Below, one piece after another: positions 6,671 through 12,881 of a DNA stretch of 12,881 bases. Within the stretch, counting starts at the first letter, position 1, and each line of letters starts with the position of its first letter. The stretch is from Polaromonas sp. Its GTDB lineage: Bacteria > Pseudomonadota > Gammaproteobacteria > Burkholderiales > Burkholderiaceae. The notes under the pieces were generated by a model that worked only from the letters and a program-made list of their open reading frames with translations, had not been told where the DNA came from and made no database searches. The translations under genes and the position numbers were made by a program. The stretch spans positions 1 to 12,881 of the forward strand of contig PNMH01000092.1 of assembly GCA_013823505.1 (NCBI GenBank), in the 5' to 3' direction.

Positions 6671-7223
6671 TTTCATGCGCGATTCAATGAATTTGAGCGC
6701 AACAGGGATGAAAGTCGGCCGCAACCGATGGTAGAAAGCAAGATGCAATCAAAAGCACCGATGTCTTTGCAGAGGCGCGAGTGATGCTGGTCAGATCCAT
6801 TTCCTCCCCCGCCAGGAGCTTGATTCCTGAGTAGGCCAACACCTTAGCAGGCCGTTGAAAAAATCCCGAGTAACGAGCCACTCCAATATTGGCCCCCCCA
6901 GAACGGCCCACAAGCGATTTTTCTTGAATAAGCAAGGGGTGAGGCGCCCCCGAAATCACCGTTTTTCGGATATGTATCGACTTTTTCAACGGCCTGTTAG
7001 ATTGCAAATGGGCTGGCTTGTTGCTTCGGCGACTGCTTGCCTGTCGCGCGAAATGGAGCGCTCGATCCTCGGCGGTTTGTGACTCTTGCAGAACAGATTG
7101 CCCGAAACCGAACGCTCGTAGAACAGGAAATCGGCGCCCTTTGTGACCACCCTTCGCGCATCGCAAGCAAGCAGACTATGACAGTGCGGGCGTGGTTCAG
7201 CGGGTGTAGAAGGTGTCGGCAGA
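6671..7223. other. Non-coding stretch around a MITE-like insertion
   Basis: I see no convincing gene in these bases. The centre (6848-6996) is the inverted-repeat element described separately. Open frames crossing it on either strand use the insertion's own sequence and have no recognisable domain. The flanks (6671-6843 and 7001-7223) may be decayed coding DNA: the frame starting at TTG 7037 reads RRFVTLAEQIARNRTLVEQEI like ordinary protein but has no family I know. The right flank is where composition changes to the GC-rich chromosomal type, so an island boundary may lie here. Confidence 0.4.
6844..7000. mobile_element. 149-bp MITE-like element with TTAG target duplication
   Basis: The terminal inverted repeats are CAGGCCGTTGAAAAAATC (6848-6865) and the reverse complement of 6979-6996, CAGGCCGTTGAAAAAGTC: 17 of 18 positions match. 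TTAG occurs directly outside both ends (6844-6847 and 6997-7000), as expected for a 4-bp target-site duplication. The body is 149 bp, contains G/C homopolymer runs and a CCAATATTGG palindrome (6883-6892), and encodes no transposase. It is therefore a non-autonomous element moved by a transposase elsewhere. The parent family is not certain; I did not match it to a known insertion sequence. Confidence 0.8.
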
Positions 7224-8186
7224 TCAACTGTCCAATGGCGACTTGCGCCAGTCCCCAGGTGTCATCCCAAAGCGGGCCTTGAAGCGGCGGGAGAAATGGG
7301 CAGGGTCGTTGAAGCCAGCGTCGTAACAGAGGGTGCGAATGGGCAGGTGCCTGCGCAGGGGGTCGATGAGCCAGCGGCGTGCCAGTTCGAGCCGGGCGTC
7401 GAAGATGGCTTCTTCCAGTGAGCAGTGTGTGCCTTTGAAGGCTTCGTGCAGGTAGCCCAGCGACAGGCCGCAGGCCTGAGCGACGCTGCGGGGGGAAAGG
7501 TCAGGGTCGGCCGCATGGCTGCGAATGTGGCGCAGGGCGCGCTGGCGGTGGTGGGTGAGGGCGTGGCTTTTGAGTGCGGCGGCGTCAGCCGGCGTGTGCT
7601 CCAGCAGCAGCCCGAGCATTTGCAGCAACTGTTCGCTCCAGCAGGCGTATTCGTGGTCGGACCACTGGCGCGCGCCGAGCGACAGGTGGCTGGCGAAGGC
7701 GCGCATCATGTCCAGGCTGGCGGCGTGTTCGCAGCAGGTGTGCAGGTCGTAAAACGGTTGCAGATCGCCCACGCGGTCGCGCAGCAGCGCCAGGGGAAAC
7801 GCGATGCTTTCGGTGCGGTACTCGTCATCGACCTGTGTCTGGTATGCCACGGCGTGGTTGAACAGGTAGACACCGCCTGCGCTCAGGGTGCGCTCAACGT
7901 GGAAGTGTGTGACGCGCATGGTGGTTTGCGGCAAGGTGAGGGTGATGAACTCTTCGCTCAGGTGGGCCACATGCTTGGGCTGGCGGCTGAGGTTCATGCC
8001 CCGGTAGCGCATGGCGTGAAAGGCCAGTGGGCCGCGGCGCAGGGAGCGAAGCGAGGCCACCACCGGTGCTTGGCCGCCCATGGGCCGGACCTGTATGGGG
8101 CCGAAGGTGTCGTTCAGCGCCTGTTGCCACCGCTCCACCCGTTCGCTGGGCGGGAGGGTGGACGTGTCCAGTTCTATGGTGTTCAT
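7224..8186 (-). CDS. AraC-family transcriptional regulator (AraC_binding_2 type)
   Basis: This 320-residue regulator has an N-terminal sensor domain of the AraC_binding_2 type (opening LPPSERVERWQQALNDTFGP, residues about 12-31) and a C-terminal double helix-turn-helix domain (about 218-318). The first HTH contains LSPRSVAQACGLSLGYLHEAF; the second contains LPIRTLCYDAGFNDPAHFSR, followed by the family signature FKARFGMTPGDWR. ATG 8186 was chosen because it starts just before the sensor domain; the frame continues to a TTG at 8261, but that extension looks like untranslated leader. No strong Shine-Dalgarno site is visible. It is divergent from the TRAP operon starting at 8356 and most likely activates it in response to the transported compound, binding the intergenic DNA (inference from arrangement). 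Confidence 0.9.
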   Translation of the reverse strand: MNTIELDTSTLPPSERVERWQQALNDTFGPIQVRPMGGQAPVVASLRSLRRGPLAFHAMRYRGMNLSRQPKHVAHLSEEFITLTLPQTTMRVTHFHVERTLSAGGVYLFNHAVAYQTQVDDEYRTESIAFPLALLRDRVGDLQPFYDLHTCCEHAASLDMMRAFASHLSLGARQWSDHEYACWSEQLLQMLGLLLEHTPADAAALKSHALTHHRQRALRHIRSHAADPDLSPRSVAQACGLSLGYLHEAFKGTHCSLEEAIFDARLELARRWLIDPLRRHLPIRTLCYDAGFNDPAHFSRRFKARFGMTPGDWRKSPLDS

Positions 8187-8214
8187 CGGGGCGAATTGTC
8201 CGAGAGGCCCTGAT

Positions 8215-8240
8215 CCTAGGAGGTAGGGGTGAACCCTAGG
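8215..8240. promoter_or_regulatory. Paired CCTAGG sites, candidate AraC operator
   Basis: CCTAGG occurs at 8215-8220 and 8235-8240, with centres 20 bp (about two helical turns) apart. Between and overlapping them is the inverted repeat TAGGG (8224-8228) / CCCTA (8234-8238). The site lies 29 bases upstream of the regulator start and about 115 bases before dctP, a suitable place for a regulator controlling both directions. No binding evidence exists in the sequence itself. Confidence 0.4.
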
Positions 8241-8355
8241 CCGGGGCTGACGCTGGGTCAACAGATGCCCGCTGCTCGGACAACGTGAAAAGCGGTGTCG
8301 TTCCTACGATCCATGCGACCCGACACCCGTCGGCCATTCACACATGGAGACTTCA

Positions 8356-9357
8356 ATGAACCGACGCATGCTTCTTGCCACGCTGGGGCTGACCGCTGCC
8401 TTGGCCGCCCACGCCAACCCCGAATTCAAGTGGACTCTGGCTTACCTGCCGGTGACGGGCACCACCTATTACGACGCGGCTTTGCAGCTGCCGGAACGCA
8501 TTGGCAAAGCCACCAAGGGGCGGGTGCAGGTCACGGCCAACGGCTCGCTGGTACCGGGCACCCGCATGCTGGAAGCGGTGCGCGATGGCGATGTGCAGAT
8601 GTCCATGGTGCTCAGCGGCTACTACACCGCTTCGCAGCCGCTGTTCACGCTGGTGTCGCTGCCGGGCTATTCCGAGAGTTTTGCCGACCTGGACCGGGTG
8701 ATGGCTTCGCCTTACGGCGCGGCCATGCGCGAGGTGTTTGCGCGCGACTACAAGGCGCGGGAGCTGCTGTTCAGCGCGTTTTGCCCTCAGACGGTGTTTT
8801 CCACCAAGCCCGTCCAGACACTGGAGGACTGGAAAGGCTTGCGGGTGCGGGTGAACAACGCAGGCACCGCCGTGCTGGCCAATGTGCTGTCGGCCAAGCC
8901 AGTGTCGCTGTCGGCGGGGGAAGTGCTGCCCGCCTTGCAGCGGGGCGTGGTGGATGCCGTGGTGACGGATGCCTGCTGGGCCTACGGTGCCGGTTTCTAC
9001 ACTGCGGTGAAGCACGCGGCGGCGTGGAAGCTGGGCTCGGTCGTGCCCTGGCATGTGATGGTCGGGCAAGAGGCCTGGGCCAAACTGCCTGCCGACCTGC
9101 AGCAAGCCGTGGAAGGCGAACTGGCCAGCATGGCCCGGGAGTTGCGCGCCGACTACGCCGCCAAGGTGGAGGCGCTGCCCAAGCAATGGGAGGCCAAGGG
9201 CGTGAAGTATCACGTGGTGACCGAGGCCGAAAACCGCAAGGTGCTTGACCCCAAACACATGGGTGCGGTGCAGGACGCCTGGTACCAGCAGGCCAAGCCC
9301 AGGAACGTGGACGCCCAGAAATGGGAAGCCGTGGCACGTGACGCCCTGAAACGCTGA
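8356..9357 (+). CDS. dctP: TRAP transporter periplasmic solute-binding protein (DctP)
   Basis: This protein captures the substrate in the periplasm and delivers it to the TRAP permease. It is 333 residues, normal for the family. ATG 8356 is preceded by GGAGA (8346-8350) at five bases, so it is preferred over ATG 8344. Residues 1-20 (MNRRMLLATLGLTAALAAHA) are a typical cleavable signal peptide ending in AHA. The mature part carries DctP-type motifs: LPERIGKATKGRVQVTANGS (45-64), AVRDGDVQM (74-82) and DWKGLRVRV (158-166), whose arginines correspond to the family's substrate-carboxylate-binding Arg region, followed by VLPALQRGVVDAVVTDACW. It is the first gene of an operon with the permease, a serine hydrolase and an acyl-CoA dehydrogenase-like gene. 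The substrate is probably an organic acid but cannot be read from the sequence. Confidence 0.9.
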   Translation: MNRRMLLATLGLTAALAAHANPEFKWTLAYLPVTGTTYYDAALQLPERIGKATKGRVQVTANGSLVPGTRMLEAVRDGDVQMSMVLSGYYTASQPLFTLVSLPGYSESFADLDRVMASPYGAAMREVFARDYKARELLFSAFCPQTVFSTKPVQTLEDWKGLRVRVNNAGTAVLANVLSAKPVSLSAGEVLPALQRGVVDAVVTDACWAYGAGFYTAVKHAAAWKLGSVVPWHVMVGQEAWAKLPADLQQAVEGELASMARELRADYAAKVEALPKQWEAKGVKYHVVTEAENRKVLDPKHMGAVQDAWYQQAKPRNVDAQKWEAVARDALKR

Positions 9358-9370
9358 GCCTGCCGCCGCC

Positions 9371-10315
9371 ATGGAAACCACTTTGCAACCCCATGCCCCC
9401 GCCGGGTCCACGGACGATCGGGCCCCAGGCTCAGGCCACGGGAGCCCGCACAGAACGTGGCTTTCGCTCGCGGTCAGCGAGGGCTCGCGCTGGCTGGTGG
9501 TGGCGTTCACCGTGACGCTGCTGATCATCATCAACTACGAGGTGTTTGCCCGCTACTTGTTCAACGCCCCTACCGTCTGGGTGACCGAGTACTCCACCTA
9601 CCTGGTGGCCGCCATGGCCTTTCTGGGGGCCGCCTTTGCCGTGGTGCGCGACAGCCACATCCGCGTCACGCTGCTGCTGGACGCGGTTTCCGGCACCCGG
9701 CGCCAACGGCTGGACCAGCTGTCGGCCGCCACAGCGCTGCTGGTGACCCTGGTACTGGCCTGGAAGTCGCTGGAGTTTGTGCACGGCGAGTTCGCTGCGG
9801 GCACGCGGGACTTTGGCCTGATGGCCACGCCCATGTGGGTGCCCCAGAGCGTGGTGGCCCTGGGTTACCTGGGCTTGTTGCTGGCGCTGGCCTTGCAGGT
9901 GCGCCAACAGGGTGGTCGCTTGGGGGGCTGGCGGTGCGCGCTGGGCGTGGTGAGCCTGGCGCTGGCCACCACGGTGTTGTATGGCCACTCGCTGGGGCTG
10001 CTGCCGTTGTCGCCCTGGTGGGGGCTGTGTGGCTGCGGTGCTGGTGGCCGTGGTCGCCTGGGACGGCTGGGCAGGGGCGGCAAGGTGGCTGGGGTTTGCC
10101 TGTGTGCCCGTGGCGGCGTACGCCTGGAGTGCCGATGCCCCCTTGCTGTGGCAGGCCACGGCGTTGGTGCTGACCATGCTGTACCTGCTGTTTGCTGGCG
10201 TGCGCGTGGCGTTTGTGCTGACGCTGTCGGGTTTGCTGGGGGTGGTCTTCTGGCTGCCATCGCCCATGCTGCGGGTCCTGGCAGAGCGGTCGTGGTCGGC
10301 GGTGCACACTTTTGA
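9371..10315 (+). CDS. dctQ: TRAP permease small-subunit (DctQ) part, frame broken near 10020
   Basis: DctQ is the small four-helix membrane subunit of TRAP transporters. The start at ATG 9371 is 13 bases after dctP. After a non-conserved N-terminus of about 38 residues come a first membrane helix (WLVVAFTVTLLIIINYEVFA), the family signature FARYLFNAPTVWVTEYSTYL, and further helices FLGAAFAVVRDSHIRVTLLL, TALLVTLVLAWKSLEFV and VVALGYLGLLLALALQV. The protein looks normal to about residue 217 (SLGLLPLSPWWG, near base 10020). Beyond that this frame turns into Gly/Arg/Cys-rich sequence until a chance stop at 10315, while good membrane sequence continues in the next frame. The coding part is therefore about 9371-10020 and appears to be the N-terminal half of a fused DctQM permease. 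No Shine-Dalgarno site is seen, suggesting coupling to dctP. Confidence 0.75.
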   Translation: METTLQPHAPAGSTDDRAPGSGHGSPHRTWLSLAVSEGSRWLVVAFTVTLLIIINYEVFARYLFNAPTVWVTEYSTYLVAAMAFLGAAFAVVRDSHIRVTLLLDAVSGTRRQRLDQLSAATALLVTLVLAWKSLEFVHGEFAAGTRDFGLMATPMWVPQSVVALGYLGLLLALALQVRQQGGRLGGWRCALGVVSLALATTVLYGHSLGLLPLSPWWGLCGCGAGGRGRLGRLGRGGKVAGVCLCARGGVRLECRCPLAVAGHGVGADHAVPAVCWRARGVCADAVGFAGGGLLAAIAHAAGPGRAVVVGGAHF

Positions 10316-11444
10316 GCTGTCGGCCATCCCGATGTTTGTGCTCATGGGCGCTTTGCTCGTCAAGAGCGAGGCATCGGGCGACATGTTTGCCGCCATGCGG
10401 GCCCTGATGGGCCGCGTGAGGGGCGGATTTGCGTTTGCTTCGATCGGCGCTGCGGGCATTTTTGCGGCGGTGTCGGGGTCCAGTCTGGCCACGGCTGCCA
10501 CCCTGGGCCGGGTGGCGGGGCCGCAGATGCTTGACCATGGCTACGACGTGCGACTGGCCTACGGTGTGCTGGCCGCCGGGGGCACGCTGGGCATCATGAT
10601 TCCGCCCAGCATTGCCATGATCGTCTACGGTTCGCTGGCCGGGGTGCCGGTGACGCAGCTGTTCATGGCTGGCATCGTGCCGGGGGTGGTGCTGATGGGG
10701 CTGTTTGCCCTGGTGGTGTGGGTCTGGCTGCTGGTCTGCCCGCAGGCTGCGCCGCCTGCGCGGGCCTACACCTGGCGGGAAAAGTTTGACAGCCTCAAAG
10801 GGGTGATCCCTTTCATGGCCCTGATGGCGTGTGTGCTCGGTGCGCTGTACTTCGGCGTGGCCACCCCGACAGAGGCCGGGGCCGTGGGGGCCTTGGCCGC
10901 CCTGGGCCTGTGCCACTGGCGGCGCACGCTGGACTGGCGGGCCTTGGTGGAGTCGCTGGAGGAAACCGCACTGGTCACCAGCTTCCTGCTGCTGATCGCG
11001 GTGGGCGCGGCGCAGATGGGCTATGTGGTGGACTACCTGGGCGTGCCCGGCCAGCTGGTGGCGCACATCCGTGGGCAGGGCCTGTCGGGCGGCGAGCTGC
11101 TGGCGTGGGTGGTGGTGGTGTACCTGGTGCTGGGCATGTTCATCGAGCCCATTTCCATGGTGCTGATGACCATGCCTGTGATGCTGCCTCTCATCCAGGC
11201 CGTGGGCTGGGACCCGCTGTGGTTTGGCATTGTGCTGGTGCTGCTGGTCGAAGTGGGGTTGATCACCGCACCGGTGGGCATGATCCTGTTCGTGCTGGAA
11301 GGCGTGGCCAAGGGGAGGGCGCAGTTGAAAGACATTTCCGTGGGCGCGCTGCCGTTTGTGGTGGTCATGCTGGCGGCGGTGGCGCTGTTTTACTGGGTGC
11401 CGGGCCTGGTCACCGGGCTGCCCAACCTGATGGTGGCGACATGA
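10029..11444 (+). CDS. dctM: TRAP transporter large permease subunit (DctM)
   Basis: DctM is the large membrane subunit that forms the transport path and couples uptake to sodium. The central block is diagnostic: GAAGIFAAVSGSSLATAATL, GYDVRLAYGVLAAGGTLGI, MIPPSIAMIVYGSLAGVPVT and LFMAGIVPG. Later come GVATPTEAGAVGALAALGL and GMFIEPISMVLMTMPVMLPL, all membrane segments of the family. From ATG 10176 (TMLYLLFAGVRVAF) to the end there are 422 residues, the usual size of a stand-alone DctM. From GTG 10029 there are 471, including one or two extra helices that look like a QM linker. GGGGG at 10020-10024 could serve GTG 10029, but no good Shine-Dalgarno site precedes ATG 10176, so fusion with DctQ through a lost frame is preferred. 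The stop overlaps the next start (ATGA, 11441-11444). Confidence 0.88.
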   Translation: MAAVLVAVVAWDGWAGAARWLGFACVPVAAYAWSADAPLLWQATALVLTMLYLLFAGVRVAFVLTLSGLLGVVFWLPSPMLRVLAERSWSAVHTFELSAIPMFVLMGALLVKSEASGDMFAAMRALMGRVRGGFAFASIGAAGIFAAVSGSSLATAATLGRVAGPQMLDHGYDVRLAYGVLAAGGTLGIMIPPSIAMIVYGSLAGVPVTQLFMAGIVPGVVLMGLFALVVWVWLLVCPQAAPPARAYTWREKFDSLKGVIPFMALMACVLGALYFGVATPTEAGAVGALAALGLCHWRRTLDWRALVESLEETALVTSFLLLIAVGAAQMGYVVDYLGVPGQLVAHIRGQGLSGGELLAWVVVVYLVLGMFIEPISMVLMTMPVMLPLIQAVGWDPLWFGIVLVLLVEVGLITAPVGMILFVLEGVAKGRAQLKDISVGALPFVVVMLAAVALFYWVPGLVTGLPNLMVAT

Positions 11445-12601
11445 GCGGATTCGACTTTTCCGCCAGCCACCGGCGGCTGGAGCAGGTGCTGCGCCAGGGC
11501 GTGGAGCAGGGCGACTTTCCGGGGGCTGTGGCCTGGATGGCTTGCCATGGCGAAGAGGCCCCGGTGCTGGCCGTGGGGCAGCGCGACCCGGCGTTGCCCC
11601 ATGCCATGGGCAGCGATGCCGTGTTCTGGATCGCCTCGATGACCAAACCCATCACCACCGCCGCTGCGATGATGCTGGTGGACGAGGGACTGCTGCGACT
11701 GGACGACCCTGTGTGCCATTACCTGCCCGCCCTGCAGCGGCTGGCCACGGAAGACGCTACCCCCTGTCAGCCCACCGTGCGTGACCTGATGCGCCACACC
11801 GCCGGGTTCACCTACGGTTTTCTGGGCGATGGCCCGGTGCACCGGGCCTACCAGGCGGCAGGGGTGTATGGCTTTGATCAGACCAACCAGGCCATGGTGG
11901 ACAAACTGGCCCGTCTGCCCTTGTTGTACCCGCCGGGCAGCACCTTTGAGTACGGCATGTCAACCGATGTGTTGGGCGCCGTGGTCGAGGTCTGCAGTGG
12001 ACAGGACCTTGCCCGTTGCCTGGCCGAGCGTGTGCTGGCTCCCTTGGGCATGGCCGACACGGGGTTCAGCCTCTCGCCCGGCCAGCTGGCACGGGTGGCC
12101 CGTCCGTTCGGGCACGAGGCCTTTGACCTGGCCCCACCGCCTGCCGGGGCGGCCTGGGCCTCGGGGGGCAGCGGCTTGTGGTCCACCGCCGCCGACTACG
12201 GGCGTTTTGCCCGGATGTTGCTGAACGGCGGGCGTGGCCCAGGGGGCGTGCTGTTGTCTGTCCGTGCCCTGGCGGAGATGAGGCGCCCGCAACTGCCCCC
12301 CGGTGTGGGCTTTGGCCCTTATGTGGCGGCATTGGGGCCGGTGGCCCCGCTGCCGACCATGGGGCAGGGTTTCGGGCTGGGCTTGTCGATCCGGCTGGAT
12401 GGCCTGACCCATCCGCTGCCCGGCGGCAGCGGGGACTTCTGTTGGCCCGGCATGTCGGGCTGCCAGTTCTGGTGCGACCCACAGCACGGCTTGGTGGTGG
12501 TGGTGATGATGCAGGCACCGTCCCGGCGGCTGACCTACCGTGCCTGCGCTCGCCAGGCCGTCTACGGTGGGGCCGGACCTGCCACGGAGGGGTTGTCATG
12601 A
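11441..12601 (+). CDS. Serine hydrolase of the class C beta-lactamase/esterase family
   Basis: This 386-residue protein belongs to the beta-lactamase (PF00144-type) family, whose non-resistance members are mostly esterases and amidases. The nucleophile motif S66-M-T-K69 (WIASMTKP) is intact. DLMRHTAGFTYGF (115-127) is the typical family segment, and EYGMSTDVLG (170-179) contains Y171 at the position of the second catalytic motif (YxN in true class C enzymes, here YGM). Near the C-terminus, GGSGDFCWPGMSGCQFWCDP takes the place of the KTG region. No signal peptide is visible (MSGFDFSASH...), so it is probably cytoplasmic and acts after uptake rather than as an antibiotic-resistance enzyme. ATG 11441 overlaps the dctM stop and its own stop overlaps the next ATG, so it is co-translated with the transporter and probably cleaves an ester or lactone of the imported compound (inference). 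The frame is open further upstream, but that part is a shadow of dctM. Confidence 0.9.
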   Translation: MSGFDFSASHRRLEQVLRQGVEQGDFPGAVAWMACHGEEAPVLAVGQRDPALPHAMGSDAVFWIASMTKPITTAAAMMLVDEGLLRLDDPVCHYLPALQRLATEDATPCQPTVRDLMRHTAGFTYGFLGDGPVHRAYQAAGVYGFDQTNQAMVDKLARLPLLYPPGSTFEYGMSTDVLGAVVEVCSGQDLARCLAERVLAPLGMADTGFSLSPGQLARVARPFGHEAFDLAPPPAGAAWASGGSGLWSTAADYGRFARMLLNGGRGPGGVLLSVRALAEMRRPQLPPGVGFGPYVAALGPVAPLPTMGQGFGLGLSIRLDGLTHPLPGGSGDFCWPGMSGCQFWCDPQHGLVVVVMMQAPSRRLTYRACARQAVYGGAGPATEGLS

Positions 12602-12881
12602 GCCAGGATGCAGCACTGTTCACCGCCGCCGTCGTGGGCGGTGGTCTCATGGGCTCGGGCATCGCAGCCCAGCTGGCGTTGGCCGGTGTGCCCACCCAGG
12701 TGCACGACAGCGCCCCTCAGGCGCAGGCGCGTGTGGCTCAGGCCTGCCGCACGGTTTGCCAGGAGTTGCAGGCGGCGGGCCGCCTGAGCGCACCGCAGGC
12801 CGATGCGGCACTGGCCCGCATCCGCTTCGAACCCCGGTTGGAGGCCCTGGCTGGGGCAACCCTGGTGATCGAGGCCATTCC
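12598..12881 (+). CDS. 3-hydroxyacyl-CoA dehydrogenase-like NAD-binding protein (3' end outside window)
   Basis: Only the first 94 residues are present. AAVVGGGLMGSGIAAQLALAG (about 10-30) is the Rossmann GxGxMGxGIA nucleotide-binding loop of 3-hydroxyacyl-CoA dehydrogenases and related beta-hydroxyacid enzymes. After a helical stretch, LAGATLVIEAIP matches the family's strand before the NAD-contacting glutamate. These enzymes oxidise a 3-hydroxyacyl-CoA or a related hydroxy acid (such as carnitine) to the keto form with NAD. The start ATG 12598 overlaps the hydrolase stop (ATGA). In this operon it would act on the product of the imported, hydrolysed substrate. Whether it is a stand-alone short enzyme or part of a longer multifunctional one cannot be seen. 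Confidence 0.88.
   Translation, partial: MSQDAALFTAAVVGGGLMGSGIAAQLALAGVPTQVHDSAPQAQARVAQACRTVCQELQAAGRLSAPQADAALARIRFEPRLEALAGATLVIEAI

Larger units (their letters stand above)
9371..11444 (+). pseudogene. dctQM: Apparent fused dctQM gene with one-base frameshift
   Basis: Removing one G from the GGGGG run at 10020-10024 joins the two halves without a break: ...LPLSPWWG is followed by CVAAVLVAVVAWDGWAG and the whole DctM domain, giving a protein of about 690 residues. Fused QM permeases with an extra linking helix are known in the TRAP family (for example the sialic acid SiaQM). As given, ribosomes would run out of frame and stop at 10315. Possible explanations are a sequencing error in the homopolymer, a true inactivating mutation, or two separately translated proteins with the second starting at GTG 10029 or ATG 10176. 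The two halves are also listed singly. Confidence 0.6.

Noticed and set aside
6684..7166. 160-codon - strand frame through the MITE
   Set aside because: It includes the whole inverted-repeat insertion and shows no domain or ribosome site.
7425..8213. 262-codon + strand frame opposite the AraC gene
   Set aside because: Shadow; the - strand carries an unmistakable AraC HTH domain.
8353..9534. 393-codon - strand frame opposite dctP
   Set aside because: His/Gly-rich complement of a GC-rich gene; the + strand has a signal peptide and family motifs.
9666..11066. 466-codon - strand frame opposite dctQM
   Set aside because: Low-complexity His/Arg/Pro/Gln sequence; complement of membrane-protein codons.
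10829..11440. Upstream extension of the serine hydrolase frame
   Set aside because: Gly/Ala/Arg-rich shadow of dctM; ATG 11441 with ATGA coupling is the natural start.
11441..12601. Antibiotic-resistance beta-lactamase
   Set aside because: No signal peptide, YGM in place of YxN, no KTG motif, and location within a catabolic-type operon point to an esterase-like enzyme.

Overview
The window looks like a chromosome segment of a GC-rich betaproteobacterium, probably Burkholderiales/Comamonadaceae-like. This rests on the strongly G/C-ending codons in the right half and on the combination of TRAP transporter, AraC regulator and acyl-CoA-type genes; it is an inference from style, not a database match. 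By eye there are two compositional halves. Bases 1 to about 7220 use less G/C-rich codons, include an AT-rich patch near 6620-6670, and carry mobile-element and accessory genes. From about 7224 to the right edge the DNA is uniformly GC-rich and looks like ordinary metabolic chromosome.

Left region (1-2751): three reading frames linked by 4-base stop/start overlaps (ATGA at 224-227, GTGA at 814-817). They are the tail of an unidentified gene, an unrecognised 197-residue protein, and a long TniQ/TnsD-family protein (GTG start at 814, 645 residues, zinc-binding Cys/His cluster). This suggests the target-selection end of a Tn7/Tn5053-like transposition operon whose core genes would lie left of the window. 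The 440 bases after it contain no gene I can name.

Middle region (3121-6670): a compact accessory cassette on the + strand. It comprises a TIGR04255-family protein (3192-3992), a helix-turn-helix protein with an N-terminal membrane-type segment (4012-4659), a 285-residue protein with an HDCD motif (4675-5532) and a possible 58-residue CxxC mini-protein (5559-5735). It is preceded by a plausible sigma70-type promoter overlapped by three GTCAACCAA repeats that could be an operator. Convergent to it is a 223-residue Cys/His-containing hypothetical gene (6611-5940, - strand) with a very good extended -10 promoter. The cassette has the architecture of an autoregulated accessory, possibly defence or conflict, module. 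Its function is not known to me and this is the best candidate here for an undescribed system.

Between 6848 and 6996 sits a 149-bp non-coding element with 18-bp terminal inverted repeats and a TTAG direct repeat on each side: a MITE-like insertion.

Right region (7224-12881): an AraC-family regulator (- strand) is divergent from a TRAP uptake operon. The operon encodes the periplasmic binding protein DctP, permease DctQ and DctM (apparently one fused gene broken by a single extra G in a G5 run at 10020-10024), a class-C-beta-lactamase-type serine hydrolase and the start of a 3-hydroxyacyl-CoA dehydrogenase-like gene. The last three genes are joined by ATGA overlaps. A paired CCTAGG site (8215-8240) in the divergent intergenic region is a candidate AraC operator. 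Together they suggest regulated uptake of an organic acid or ester, hydrolysis, and oxidation of a hydroxyacyl compound; the substrate is unknown.
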